A stretch of 64,000 nt of DNA from Juglans regia (GCF_001411555.2 NW_023361495.1:1-64000), one strand, 5' to 3'; numbered from the stretch's first letter, positions 11,261 to 24,478 are shown. The notes: generated by a model from the sequence alone, not told the origin. Numbers and translations: made by a program.

Positions 11261-12539
11261 TAAATCATTAATTTATTTTTTACAAAATTCCAATAATTTA
11301 TTGTTTATTTGAATTGGATTAGCTTTAGTATGAATATTTTTTTCAGAAATTTTTTTATCATAAGGTAATTCAACTATATGTTGTTTTCTTCTCGAGAAAG
11401 CATTTGGCAAGCTCGAGCATACTTCTTTTTTAACTATAGTTTTAAAATTGTTCTTCAATTCTTTTGTATTTTAATTCTTGTTTTAAGAAATTTATTTGTT
11501 TTCCTTTTCTTTTAATCTTACCTTTTGTTAAAAAACTTAATTTCTTTACTTAATGAGACTTATTTTAGGGAATCGATTTCTTTTGAAACAGGAGGAAATA
11601 AGAATTTATATTGAATCTATTGCCCAAGTATTTTTGTAGAAATTTCTTCTTCTATTACAAAGAAATGGTATAGAAGCAAGAATATGATTTCCCAGTATTA
11701 CTTTAGTATTAATATTTTCTTACTAAAATAAATATTATTCTAAAGCAAATTTCATTATTACATATATGTGCATTAGATAATTTATAATTTATATTTAATT
11801 TTGTTCTATTGGCTTGGATAACGTTTCTTTTGTTTTTTCAAAATATTTGGAATGTATTAATTATTCTTGGATACAATTTAAATCTACTCATGTATCTAAT
11901 ATGACAATTATTGTTAAAGAAAATTCTTGATTAATAGAATTTATTACTTCAGTATATCCTTTTTGAAAATTTATCCTATCAATGATGTTAATGAAATTAT
12001 TTGTCTCATCCTTAATAACTATTGTTGAGCATTCTCTTTGTTCTTTATTAGGGGTGGTATTGATACCCTTATCTTTTTTTAATAATATAATTATTCTTTT
12101 GAAACTTCTAATTTAGAATTAGATGTTTTCAGATTTTTAACCTCTTGTTTTATTTTATTAATCTCTTGTTGTAAGTCCTGTAGTGTAACTTTTTGTTTTT
12201 CAGTTTTAAATCTACTTACTATTTCTGAAAAATTATAAGGTGCTGCTACTAAAGTAGTATGATTAGTTTTTGCATCAAAAGTATCTTTTAGTTTTACTAA
12301 ATAATCTTTTCTCTCTTGTGGATCATTAATTTTTTCAATTAATTCTAAGTTAATATATTCAGGTTTTGAAAGAAGATTAATGGTTTTGTTACAAATACAT
12401 TTTGTTTTTATCTAGGCAATAACAAACATGAGCCTCATCTTCTTTCTAATTTACTATCAGAAGATTGTTCTGAAAGGTTTGATTCTTTTAGTTGATAAAT
12501 TTCTTCTGAACGACTTTCTTAATAATTTTTCTTTTAATA
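11261..12539 (-). pseudogene. Endogenous caulimovirid, decayed middle region
   Basis: AT-rich sequence continuous with the RT copy below and the zinc-knuckle region above on the minus strand. By position it should hold the protease and the linker between coat protein and RT. Short Lys/Glu-rich open stretches are visible (for example 11273-11458), but I could not identify an aspartic protease motif with confidence. Many stops are present in all minus-strand frames. Confidence 0.5.
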
Positions 12540-14210
12540 TCTGAGGTATACCTAATTCATTAATTTGTTGTTTGACTCTACAATTTGACTTGTAGTGACC
12601 AATTTTTCCACATTTATAACAAACAATTTATTTTTTCTTTTTATTATACTTCTATGTACCTCTTATTGGTTTATTATGGATTTGTTTATCTTTTATCTTT
12701 TTGTAAGGTGTTTTATAGTTTTGGTTCTTGTTAGAATAATTCTTATAAATTATTTTCCCATTTTATGTCTTCTAAAACGAGACAATAATAGAACATAACC
12801 AAACTATTCACAAAAGGCACCAAGTTCTTTCTTAGCAAATTTTTTTTTATCCATTTGATTTTTAATCTTAAATCATTACACATAATTAAATCAGTTCTAT
12901 TAATAGTAGTTATAATATCAGCATATGTAAGATTAATAAAATCAATAGTACCATCTGATTTAACTAATGATTCTCGTACATTTTGGACGAAGTAATAAAA
13001 AAGTTCGACTATGAACTTTTCCTTCCAGTATGGTTGTTGGCAATAATTTTTTATCATAACTTTAATTAGAAATAATTCTTTATACCAACGAAAATAACAT
13101 CTTAAATTAATTAAAAAATCACTGTTTCTTTCTTTAAATTGAATAGGTCACCAATAAAATGATTAGTTAATATGAATATTAAAGTATTAACAGCATCTTC
13201 TAAGTTGATCATCTTTTGTTTTGATTATTTGCATGCTTTCATCATGTTTATATTGGTTTAATATTATATTTATTTGTTCACTTGAAAGATAATGATCCCA
13301 GCAGCCTCCCACCAGCCTTTTAATTGGCCAGTAAAACCTGTAACAATAATGTGCGTCACTTGATGATTTGTTTTTCCATTTCCTTTATAAACCTTAGCTA
13401 CCATAATCATTTCTTGAAATTGATTTAATATTCCATATTCAGATAATCCATCTATGTTCCATTCATATAGTACCTCTAGTAAGAAAACAGATCTTACTAT
13501 ATGTTCTTTTTTCTCGAATTGATATTCGGTGGACTCGGCCGCAAATACTAATTATGGGTAATGAAAACATGACATTTAGAATCTCTAGCAGAACATTCAT
13601 TAGCATGATCTCTTGTCATCCGCTTAATTTGTAGATTTATATTCTTAAACTGGTTTTCGATATTACTAATTTCATAATAAAATAAAATAGGTGAGTCTGT
13701 TTTACTTAATACATTAATATGAGTTTGTTTTGAAATAGAGGCACTATTAGTAATATTTAATTTTCCTAATTTGTTAGAGATTTCTTCTAATAAATCATTT
13801 TTACTTTTAGAAAAAATAATTTAAAATAATTTTTAAATGAGATAAAATTTTATGGGGAACAAATATAGGAATTTCTATTGCTTCTTTAACAGTAGGATTA
13901 ATGGGAGATAATGGGTCTCGATTCTCTGTAATTGTTTACTTATTGTTTTTAAATATATATTAGTATAATTGTTTTGTTAAATTATATTATCTGCGTTCTT
14001 AATTTCTGATATAGAATTACGTTTCTTTATTTCTAATATAGAATTATGTTTCTTTATTTGAGTACCTCTTTGGCTATACTTAATGACTTTAAAGGGAGGA
14101 TATTCTTTATAAACAATTTGATCACTTTCTTTCTTTAATCCATTGATTAGTAGTACTATTTATGGTTGATAATTGGTTTGATTTGTAGATTTCAAACCAT
14201 GTAAAGAAAG
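12540..14210 (-). pseudogene. Endogenous caulimovirid coat-protein region with CCHC zinc knuckle
   Basis: On the minus strand, 12580-12621 encodes CYKCGKIGHYKSNC, a C-x2-C-x4-H-x4-C knuckle typical of the C-terminal end of caulimovirid coat protein. Upstream, an open stretch (12743-13057) and a conserved Gly-Trp-Trp motif near 13300-13310 fit the coat-protein core. Lys/Ile/Ser-rich sequence up to about 14210 fits the preceding region. Frames are broken by multiple stops and shifts. The order on this strand (coat region, knuckle, RT, RNase H) is that of a caulimovirid genome, so 10256-14210 is one contiguous degraded insert. Confidence 0.65.
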
Positions 14211-14214
14211 GTAT

Positions 14215-14345
14215 TTAGTTAGTATAGATTACTATACTAACTATATATACTATATTATCTATAGATTACTGTACTTACTATATATACTATATACTAGATT
14301 ACTATACTAAATAGTATTTATCAAACTTATCATATGTAGTAAAAA
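14215..14345. repeat. AT-rich imperfect repeat (ACTATACTAACTATATATACT type)
   Basis: Several degenerate copies of a unit containing AGATTACTATACTAACTA and TATATACTATA follow the caulimovirid copy. Similar TATATAC/TATAGTA DNA occurs at 3280-3375, just outside the other end of the plus-strand caulimovirid fragment. That may be coincidence, or it may be flanking sequence common to both ends. Confidence 0.5.
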
Positions 14346-14634
14346 GCACATATTAATATATTACATAATACTTATTAATTAGATGATACATTTATGCAAC
14401 TTAATTATATTAATTTAACTCAACTTCCATTATATATGCTCTTAATACATTCATAATTATAAATCTATATATCTTGTACAGTATTGTGATGTCAACATTA
14501 TTAATTTATTTCACGTAATTATGTTAAGGAACTTAATTATATGTATATTTGTTTAGTGGTGGCTCCGACTCCAATGAAGTCAGAATGTCCACCTTTGACC
14601 TCCGACACCGACTGGGGTCGAAGGTAGGGCTGTG

Positions 14635-15106
14635 AAAATTAATCGAAAAATCGGCCGAACCAGTTGATTCGGTCCGGTCTGGAACCGATTCTTTTATGTT
14701 AAAAACCGGCCAAATCCGATTCGGTATCAGTTTTACATTTTCTAGGATAGGACTAGACTGGGTCGCATATTTATATATTTTAAAAATTTTTAATATTATA
14801 TATAATATTTTTATATTATTTATAACATAAAATTTATAACTTACTTTTTAATTTAGGGGTGTAACAAGTCCGATTTGGTCTTGTTTTGGATAAATTTCAG
14901 GACAAATTGACATTTTTAATGACAAATTAGCACTTTATTAAAACAGAAAAATAGGACCGAACTAGACTAGAACCTACAAAATCGAAAGTACCAGTTTAAG
15001 AGGGTAATCGGTGCGAGATCAACTCTTGAAAATGCAAAACCGGTCTATACCAGTTCGGTTCCAAAGTTGTCCAAAATTGGATCAAATCAGACCGGTTACA
15101 CCCCTA
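14635..15106. mobile_element. MITE with AGGGGTGTAAC-type ends
   Basis: A 472-bp stretch beginning TAGGGCTGTGAAAATTAATC and ending GACCGGTTACACCCCTA, with many GAACCGGT/CGGTTC motifs. A related 3' half with the same ending lies at 46750-46917. An internal TAGGGGTGTAACAAG at about 14853 suggests either a nested copy or a younger left end. The flanking 8-mers are only partly alike (GTCGAAGG and GTTAGAGG), so the left boundary is uncertain. It sits within the left terminal region of the hAT transposon. Confidence 0.55.
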
Positions 15107-15772
15107 GTTAGAGGTCAAAACACTCTCCGACTCCAACTCCGATTGGAGTGTTCAACTCCAATCCAAGTTCGGAGCCCATAGTCGGAGCTCTGAGCTCCAA
15201 TCGGAGTAGAAAATGGGCTTTACAAGCCTAGTTGCATGTTGCCCTACTCAAATTGGATTTGGGCTTACACCCACGGCATAGTATCAACCCCTATTTAACA
15301 ATGTAAAGAAATAATTTTAAAAAAATCTAAAATACTGTAAAAAATAAGTTAAAAAGCTAAAATTTAAATAGAATGACTAAATCAAACTTCAAATCTCAAA
15401 CCTTAAATTTAAACTTAAAACTGCAAGTGATTTCCCCAAATATTAGATTTTATTCAAATATGAAATAGCCACAATCTCCACATCAGTGTTGACAGTCCAT
15501 GCACTTGATTTGATGACTCGATAGTGATTTCCAATTTTCCTGCATGAAGTTTTATTGATCAGATACACTATTTTTTCTTTAGCCATTTAACTATAGACTT
15601 CTACACCATCAACCAAGTGATATTATGAACCCACCTCCGCCTCCAACTCTGACGGGTTTTGCATGATGCCATGATGGTAATCATCCTACTGTGAGTCCAT
15701 CTCAAACTCTTAGTCATCCAAAATTAGTTTGGGAGTTCAAAGTTAGGTGTACAAAATCATATAAATTATAAA

Positions 15773-16515
15773 TTAAATAATGAAAACATTAAAATTATGT
15801 AAATAATCATTTAAAATCATAAAGTTACCTAAATCAAACCTATAGCTCTCGGCATCAACGGTATCTACTCCAATGGGAGTTGAACTTAACCAATTTTGTG
15901 TGCAAACGAGGGCCTCGGCAATGGTTTGAGACAATGAACTCCGATAAGCATCTGAGATACGACCTCTAGTGCTAAATGCCGACACAGAGGCAACCGTAGT
16001 GATAGGAATGACTAGCACATCCCTGGATATTCAAGTACTAGAAACTTGCCAGAATTTACCTTCCACTAAGTTAATATCTAGAATGTATCACAAGGTGTCT
16101 CGACATCTTCCATAAAGTAACGTTCAACCTCAGACTTATACTGCATAATATTCTTCGATGCATAGTTTTGATGATACCATCGTAGCTGTAATAAATTTGA
16201 ACTTTGTGCATGTGTGTCATCCCAGAAAGATGTCAAGCCAGTCAGGCATGAGAAGCTACCACCTTCAGTTGAAGACTAACCACTACTGTTGTAATGACTA
16301 TATAAATCATCAGTATCACATTTAAACGATCTAATAAACTTTTCAGCGTCCTTATCACCGAGGACATCCCTAATCGAATATTCTACAATCGCTAGCTTAT
16401 ATCGGGGGTCAAGGATTGTAGCCACAAATAATAATCGATTTATCTTCTCCATATCCCCCCAATATTTATTATATTTGTATTTCATCCTCCGAGATCCCCT
16501 GCCCTGTCTAGTCAA
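15773..16515 (-). pseudogene. hAT transposase C-terminal part with dimerisation domain
   Basis: Minus-strand frames encode the end of an hAT transposase. The segment 16276-16515 contains KYNKYWGDMEKIN and FVATILDPRYKL, typical of the domain preceding the dimerisation region. After a short frameshifted stretch, 15773-16018 contains VASVSAFSTRGR and EALVCTQNWL, the conserved hAT C-terminal dimerisation signature. Stops and shifts between these blocks (about 16020-16270) break the protein. The 5' side stops at 16515-16520, where an LTR fragment begins. The missing upstream part is found at 22950-24378. Confidence 0.85.
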
Positions 16516-16520
16516 GCTGC

Positions 16521-19500
16521 TTGGGATCGGACCAACATCTGAAGTTTTGGGACATGCAACACAAGGTTACCTGCTCCCATTCACAACAGATAAAGATGTA
16601 ATGTTCCTAACATGCATCTAACAATATGTACTATTTGTAGTGGATAATTTTTTTCTTAAACAATACTATGCACCAAACTAAAGACATCCCAAATACTAAG
16701 AACATAATCCATAGACATTAAATTGGTAGACCTTCTTGATTACATCAAGAGTATAAAGGGTCTATAATCATAAGAGTACTAGAGATCGAGCTCCTTAAGT
16801 ACAAGTAGGAACTAAAGCAACTGCTAGGCTAATACTAACGATAAATCGGAGGATTGAGGTTATGAGCTCTATGTCGTGTTGTCGCCTTCTAATCGACTGT
16901 CTCCAGTCGATCATCACTCTGGCAAGCCTCCTAATCCTGACACATGATCCACCATTTCGTGGGGAATGGTAGTTGGGATTACCATAGTGAGATTTGAATT
17001 CAAATCTCAACAAGTTAACAGAAAACTTCCACACAGATTAATGATGCATGCATGGTAGTAAATGCATAATCAAAGTCATAAATAAGCATAAAATAACTTG
17101 ATATGTAATATGACATAAACTGACATGACATGAACTGAGACGTAAAAATGAACTTGAAACTTGACATGACATGACATGAACTTGAACTTGAAGCATACTG
17201 AACATGACTGAACATGAACTTGAACATAGTATGAACGTGAACTTGAGCATAGCATGAATGTGAACTTCAAATACTTCAACTTGGAATATTGTTCGTTAAA
17301 ATTGATAAATAAACGTAACCATGTGGGTGCTACACGGGTCCCCTTGAGTTGTGTCCCTGCCGATTATAGCATCACAACATAGGTATCTGCACCAACTGTG
17401 AGTACGTTAACATACGCTCTAGTTCAAAGGTATCTCTATTGTGGACACACGTATTGTACGTGCTAGTTCACAGGTATCTGCACCTTCTATGGACACACGT
17501 ATTGTACATATCCAGTGATAGGTATTTGCACCCGCATGAGTACCTATAACATGAATGTGAAAAGTGGCACCATCGGCGTTAGTGTCCACTGTGCTTCGAT
17601 GACCAGGTTAATTAGGCTCCATTCGCAGCTCATTATCTTTACCTTCTCAACCCAGAGAATTTCACACTAGTTTAAACACTCCAATGTGAACAAGAGAGTT
17701 CCACTAGGATATTACCACATCCTAGCACTTAGGGTCGTGAAAGATATAAACAGACTTGACATGACTTGAAAGGCTATTCTCGAGATACACAAACTATACT
17801 TGAGATGAAACGAAAGGACATAAGCCTTGACATAACATAACATGACATGAATGTGAGACGAAAGACATGACATACTATGAGACAAAAAAATATTTCGTAC
17901 CATGACATAACATGTAACAGAAAATACTACGTAACATGACATACATGTAATAGATAGCATTACTTAATATGACATACTTGTAGCAGATAGAAATAAGTGA
18001 TAGAATAATTTATGTAACAGATAAGTATTTCATGACAGAATATAATACATTTAACAGACAAACATGTAGTGACATGGCATGGCATGACATGTGACAACTT
18101 ATATACATAAACTGTAGTTCCCTTACCCATCACACATACACAGTAATCAAATAGTAAGTTAAGAGCTAACTTACAGTGATCGTTGCATTACTGGGATATA
18201 GCACAAAACACGAGAAACTGTAAGTATGGATCCTAAAAGTTAGAAATTTTATCACAAACAATTAGAAATATGGAAAATACTAATTTAGAGTAAAATTACT
18301 ATCTTACCCTCTACATTTGGAAAAATGATCATTTTACCCCTAACTTAAGGATTTCACATCCTAAACTTAAATATCAACTTAGACATCCAACAAAAATATT
18401 CTTCTTATAAATATAAAAAATTTTAGTAAAAAAGATCCAAACTTTTTAACCAAAACACACTCTTGAATCTCAAGGTTTTGACCTATTTCAAAGCATTTCC
18501 AAGAACTCCAAAAATTCAAAACTTCCTTCTAACATTTTCATAACATATTATTAAGAACTGAAATGCTTTGAATCAACCCAAAAAATTCACCAAAATTCAC
18601 CAAAAATCACAAAATCACACATACTCGACTTCAACACTTAGCCAAAAATAAAATTTCTTTCACAACTAGCTTTGATCAAACACTTGATCCAAGGCATTCT
18701 ATGGTTAGAGCTTCAAACCAAAACATCATATGGTTTAAGAGTATGTTCTAAAGTAGATCCAAGCATTAAACTTAAAATCACATGGCTAATAATAAATCAA
18801 AACATTGGAGTAAGATTAAACCACAAAAGACTCAAACTTTCTTAAAACAGAAACTGTTTTTTCTCTTCCAGTTTCTAGGTTTCCAGATATGAGAAAATCT
18901 TCCATCAAAAGCTTTAATCGTGGAACTAATCTCCACCAAACATTCATATAAACATGTTAACAACACTCCATAAAAGTTTCAGACTAAGATTTGTCCATTA
19001 GTTTGGTCAAAAACTCCAAAATACAACACACTATCCAGATCATTGCCCATATTGAGCTTTCCATATTTAAAACAACTTTTCACCAATTAACCGACTATGA
19101 AATCAAACAAACAAGATACCCATGGAAACTATGCTCAAGTAGGAACAATTTTTATGAGGACTCATGGTGAGATGATACTTACAAAGGTCTCAAAAAGGGC
19201 ACGTAAAATGTCTTTAGAATCTGCACGAGAGAGCTCCCAAGGGTTTCACTCCAAGAATGGGGGTGAAAAGTGAAGAAGTGAGGGGGGTGGTGACCTACAC
19301 ACATAAAGGACATCTAAAAGGTGAAGTATGACCTTAAATGACACCTTGAAGGCTGGTGCTTAGGTCACAAAAAGGTGAAAAACAGTGAGGGGGAGTGGAT
19401 TGTTGCTGCTGCCTTATACAAGGGGTGTGATGAGGTGGATTTTTCCCTCACATGAAGGGACTATTTGGGGATGGTGAGAGCAGAGGTCAATATACCATGG

Positions 19501-20469
19501 GTGGGTGGAAACTTCCTCTAGAAACTTTCCCAAGGTGGCCAAAATTCATGGTTCTTAATGAGCCTTAAACAATTGGGCTTCATTTGGGGTTTAATAATGG
19601 GTTGGTTAGGGTTTGAGGTGCTATCAAACCCAAATCCAATTTTTCTTGGTCCAATCAAATTTCCAAGGTTTAAATGATTGGATAATGATGTCATAGCATG
19701 AATTTTAGGAATTAAAAGTATTTGGAAGTGATTTAATCAAATGATTAAACATAATGCTAGAAATCAAATCAAATAAGATTTGGAGGCGAACTTTAAGGTT
19801 TGAGGAAACGGTTTAGGGTTTCGGTTTCAACCAAGCTTTTGAGTTTTCAATTGGATTCCATCCATTTAGGATTTTGCTAGGGTTGAAACCCTCTTTGGTT
19901 GGGCACAATTTGGATGCTTGGATGAAATAGAGTTTTGCTTAGGTGGCATGATCTCACACCTTGATTCATTCACAAACCATTTGACAGTTTCCTCATGGTG
20001 CCAAGTGTCCAATACTATTCACCAAGTGTGGCTAAAATCTTTCCAACTGTCCAAATAAAGTTTCTCTAAACTAATTTGGACATCCCACATTGTGATTCTG
20101 AAAACACCGTAATAGGTGCTACTATTGAGGTAACTATTCATTCCGAGAAAGTGAAAAATAAAATTTGCACTGTAAAATCATAAATATTAACACTAAACTA
20201 ATTGTAGAGTTCATTTATTGAAATTCAACCCCAAAGTACCACAAAATAACCAAAACACATTTTCGAATAAGCATATCGTCCGAAAACTGAAAGTGAGATT
20301 ATTGCTCCATAAAATTCAAAATAATCAACTGAATCTAATGGCGCAGGCCATATCACATTCTGACACTTCTAACTATCTCAAATAAATAAAATCGCTCTTT
20401 TAGCACTATAGTGAGTAGTAACACTAACTATGCTCACAAACTAAAACCTACGAGATTAGTCGATTCTTG
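16521..20469 (-). mobile_element. Truncated long gypsy LTR, minus orientation
   Basis: The reverse complement aligns along its length with the complete LTR at 57701-62003. Shared landmarks are the ATGCATGCATCATTAA region (17038 versus 61490), the TACCATTCCCC box, the ACTTGAACATG low-complexity tracts and the ATTAGTCGATTC region (20456 versus 57778). By comparison with that copy it lacks about 25 bp at its 3' terminus (left edge) and about 75 bp at its 5' terminus (right edge). It therefore has no clean TG...CA ends and no target duplication. No coding sequence is present. Confidence 0.8.
17040..18110. repeat. Low-complexity CATGACATGA/ACTTGAAC tracts inside the LTR
   Basis: Two clusters (17090-17285 and 17750-18100) are built from irregular repeats of TGACATGACATGA and GAACTTGAACATG. 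They correspond to similar tracts at 60300-60720 and 61190-61480 in the plus-strand LTR copy, so they are part of the LTR family rather than a local expansion. Open frames across them are compositional. Confidence 0.65.
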
Positions 20470-20854
20470 AAACCGCCCAGCCTCCATCTCCCTAACCCAC
20501 CAGACCCACGAAATTGCACTCACTCGTCCTCCCTGCAACCCACAGCCTTCGTTTCGTCTAGTAACCTCACCACCCCGAAGCAAAACCAACCACCGCAAGC
20601 CTCCATGGAAGCAACACAACCCCCAAATAAACCACTGAAAGAAGCTGAAACTGCTTTGTTTTTGCACCAAGAAACAGAGTACCTCGATAGCCAAACCCTC
20701 TTCCCCAAGCACTCATTCAGCCATCGTTCTCAACCGAAATGGCCACAACCTAGTTTTGATACACCCTGCACCACCTTGCTGCACTTTCGCTATCTTAAGC
20801 CACCACCCTCCCTCTTGGTAACATATCTCTCCCACTTACTATGGCCTTCTCAAT

Positions 20855-20880
20855 TTCTCTCTCTCTCTCTCTCTCTCGCT
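20855..20880. repeat. (TC)n microsatellite
   Basis: About a dozen uninterrupted TC dinucleotides within the C-rich part of the LTR fragment. Confidence 0.9.
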
Positions 20881-21984
20881 CATCTCTTTCACTCTCAGTG
20901 CGCCTCCATCAGGACAACCATTGTCCACGGCATCCGCCCAGCTCTGTCGCAACTCCCCTTGGTGAGTCTCCATCATGGGTCTCTCTTTTGCTAGTGAACA
21001 ATCACAAACTAAAGTCTCTTTTGGCATTTTACGTAAAGCTTGATCTATGGGAGAAGACTTGTTATATTTTATGATATTACCTTTTTACCCTTGAGTTATA
21101 AGCCAAAGCATAATTTTATTTTTCTGGACATGAATTGTACCATGGGCCACAACGTTTTTAAGAAAATTTGTAATTATATTCTTTTAAACTAGGTCTAGTT
21201 TTACTTTATATTGGTACAAAAATTGTATTTTTACAAAAATATTTTTAGAATTAATGTATAAGTCGGAAGAGTTAATTAATTGATACAAGGTAATTTGGGA
21301 AGTGATTATATTTTAGGGTTGTAAGAATTGTAGATTGTTTCTTTTAAGGAAAATTAGGTTATGTAGTATTTCAGGTTTAAGCATTGATATACATGTTTGA
21401 TTGGAAATTTATGGGAGTACGTGAAAATTTTATAGGTAACGATTGATTTTTGTTTGACCTGTTTCGGAGAAACTCAGAAAGCTAAGAAGTTCAGGTAAGC
21501 GGGATTCTTATGCTAGACTTTGCATAAAAAAAATAAACTAAGGTTGATTTATGAAAATGTGCATGATATATTTGTTTTTGAAAAGAAATGTGAAAATGAT
21601 CTCAGTTATTTGCTTTACATTACTCATGAGATCCGTAAGAAACAAAAGAGTATTTTTGTCATGACTAGTGTAGACATGAGCTAGTTTTTGTGCATTCTAT
21701 TTTTTATCTGAAAAAGAGCAAATATGAGTCTTTCTTTTTGAAAGTTTTGTCTTGATGAAATAAAGATGCTCTGATGCATGAGACCTGAAAGTTTTGCTGT
21801 AAATAAATGAAAATATTTTGATTATGTTTATTTTGAACATGTGGAATTATCTGAAGATGTTCAGTATTTAGTTTTTGATATGATGTGGCATCTGAAAACC
21901 TTGGCGTGAGATTCTGCTTCTGTATTCTAATTAAAGTCTGATTTTGATGGTTCTGTTATGTTCTGATAAGGCCCAACCATAAGT

Positions 21985-22300
21985 TATAATTGTGGTTTAT
22001 AACCTTACCACAGGGGTTAAACATGGTATACGACCCAACCACGGGGGATAATAGTGGACACTACTCAACCAAGGGTAATAATAGTGGATACGGCCCAACC
22101 ACGGGTGATAATAGTGGATACGGCCCAACCACGGGTTATAATAGTGGATACAGCCCTTCCATGGGTTATAATTGTGGTTTATAACCCTACCATGAGGGTT
22201 GAACATGGTATATGGCCCAACCACAGGTTATTACAGTGGATACGGCCCTTCCACGGGTTATAATGGTGGTTTATAACCCTATCACGGGGGTTAAATATGG
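21985..22300. repeat. 30-bp minisatellite with higher-order structure
   Basis: A unit of the form CCAACCACGGGTGATAATAG plus TGGATACGGC repeats with a 30-bp period. It is bracketed three times by a longer block containing GGTTTATAACCCTACCA and GGTTAAACATGGTAT. Because 30 is a multiple of three, several frames stay open across it (for example 21990-22184). These should not be read as genes. Confidence 0.85.
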
Positions 22301-22949
22301 TATCTGTTCCGATGTAATGTTATGATTGATGAAGATGAGGTCTCAGATTTTGATATGCCAAATGATTTTTGAATAATAATGTTTTTTGAAAGTTTCGCTC
22401 TGATATTTTTAGTAACATGTTTTAATTTATGAAAGCAAATGTTTCTGATTCTGCATTCTGAAAATAAATATTTCGCTTGCAGCCTAATTCTGCATTTTGA
22501 AAATAAATATTTTGTTCTACATTCTGAATTCTAAATGCTCATGTTTACACACTAGTATATATTCTCTACTTACTGAGTTGTTGATAACTCACCCCTTATC
22601 TCTAAATATTTTTCAGATAATTTTGATGGTTCAGCTGGAGAACAAGAGTAGGAAGTTTTAACAAGGTGTGATGATCGTAGATGAATAAGTACCCGAGGGT
22701 ACAAGTACTTATTTGAAAGTCATAGTTAGTAAATTGATTATTTTTGGATATTTTGATATGTTGAGTTAAGGATAATTTCGAGTCTTTGTAGAGTTTTTAA
22801 TTTATTTCATTGACGTATTTATTTGGTGTCTTGATGGATTTTTGGTTTTGAATAAATGATTTTATATTTTGTGGAGATGAATACACTATGTGAGATGATT
22901 TTAGGTTACATGAGCTAACTCTCCGGACCTCCGGGAACGGGGCATTACA

Positions 22950-24378
22950 CATAAAGCCCCAATGGCTCCTCAAAATACATGTTTGTAGTAGGATATTTTG
23001 TCCTAGATATCCATATAGTTATGTCATAAAATAAATTTAAAAATTTAACAAAATACCTAACATTGGCCCAATCCACTGTGTTCGGTGCATCGAACCCCCT
23101 TCTCCCCCCAACTGACTCCAGCAAAGCATACATCTTGCCCCCATCCTCAACCTCCATCTGCTCGAATGTTGGTTTGGTACTTCTAAGCTACATCCAACAT
23201 CATGTAAGTAGAGTTCCATCTAGTTGGAATGTCCAGTTGCAACATACTGGAAGATAAGATCTCAAGTTGTTTGGCTATTGCCTTAAACTGGCGAAGCCGT
23301 TGTGGGGAAGCCTGCACATATCTCACAAGGTTCCTTTAATAATGGAATCATCAATCTCCTTGAACCCCTCAGAAACTATGAGGTTGATGATATGGGCACA
23401 ACATTGAACATGAATAAACTAGTTCTCACAAATGATATCCTTCTTTACTATCGTATTCTGCCTGAACAATCAGTGGTAGTGTAACCGTGATACAAAGTTC
23501 TTTTCTGATCCCCCAACCCTTTATATAGTCATTCATTTCCTTGTCAATATATGAACCCTTGTGATCAACAATTTCTTTGGAGCAGATAATCTATTGTGCA
23601 CATCCACTTACTGTCAATAAAGTAGACTGTGATACATATGTAGAGCACATTCTGTATGGAGGTCCATGTATTAGTCGTAAATGTCACTCTTTGGCCAGTG
23701 GAGACAAACATTTCCTTTATCGTTGTCTTCTCCTTGGCATGTCTTTTCAAACAATCGCGTATCACAGTATACCGTGAAGGCAAAGGAAATCGTGACTCTA
23801 AAGTGTGTACAAATTTACGGAAGCCTGGCTTGTCAACCGTGGTAAAAGGTATCTCATCAGTGATGCTCATCTCCACAAGAACATCCCTAAACTATTCTCA
23901 TTGTATTGAGGGATTGATATCTTCTTAATTTGCATGCTATTATTGGTTGTAGAAGTTTTGTAACTCAGTTTTGTCTGATCAGTTATTGCCAGCCCTTTGT
24001 GTATCTTATATCGGTGGTAGACCTTAAGATGTACTATTAATATTGATGTGCCTGTCTTCTTCAAATGACAACTGTATAGTTGCTCACATTAGTGGCATCG
24101 AGCTTGTGAGTTCTCACGATCACCGAGAACTTTGGTGAAATGTTCTCATGTCCACGTCCTTTTTTCCTAGGTCGTGCTGGTAGATCAGCCTCAATATTCA
24201 TCAACTCCTTCTCTTCATTAAACATATCAACGTCTTCTAGATCTATTAAGACTCGACTACTTGCAGAGGAGGTAGTTGCTCTAGATGGAGGTCTACAGCT
24301 TGAAGTACCTATTAGTGATGCCAGGTTGTGCGTCATTCTCTTGTTGAGAATCACGGTGAGAATCAGATGGTGTAACAT
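22950..24378 (-). pseudogene. hAT transposase N-terminal and core part
   Basis: Read on the minus strand from 24378 down: a Ser-rich N-terminus, then a decayed BED-type zinc finger region (about 24010-24120, with a frameshift at about 24064). Next come the MEMSITDEIPFTTVDKPGF block and TFTTNTWTS (23565-23876). The RNase H-like core follows, with WGIRKELCITV-like and Cys-His-rich pieces at 23260-23520. The block at 22950-23255 contains RWNSTYMML-like sequence and DWANVRYFVKFLNLFYD. This order is that of plant Ac-type hAT transposases. Several stops and shifts break it. It is cut at 22950 by the LTR fragment and continues at 16515. Confidence 0.85.
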
Positions 24379-24478
24379 TCATAATTTGAGCAAATGAATA
24401 ATTTGAGCATTCATATATGTCTAGTCGTGTTTGTGATTTTAATAAATAAATAAGATACAATAAAATTAACATCCGCAA

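Larger units (their letters stand above)
20470..22949 (+). mobile_element. Truncated gypsy-type LTR, plus orientation, different family
   Basis: The 3' end reads CCGGGAACGGGGCATTACA (ends 22949) and is immediately followed by hAT transposase sequence, so it is a real LTR terminus of the GGGC-TTACA type. The 5' start is not visible: at 20470 it abuts the oppositely oriented LTR fragment. The first 500 bp are C-rich and end in a (TC)n tract, resembling the promoter-proximal and untranslated region of long plant gypsy LTRs. A 30-bp minisatellite lies at 21985-22300. No target duplication could be found. Confidence 0.6.

Noticed and set aside
17015..17279. Several overlapping minus-strand frames rich in Ser/Cys/Phe/His
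   Set aside because: They are translations of the CATGACATGA/GAACTTGAAC low-complexity tract of an LTR and are open in several frames at once.
20434..21074. Overlapping open frames on both strands, up to 175 residues
   Set aside because: C-rich LTR sequence with a TC run. Frames on both strands overlap, and none has a domain or conserved motif.
21985..22300. Possible CRISPR-like array because of regular 30-bp spacing
   Set aside because: There are no unique spacers between repeats; it is a plain minisatellite in a plant LTR. The 90-bp and 51-bp arrays were rejected on the same ground.
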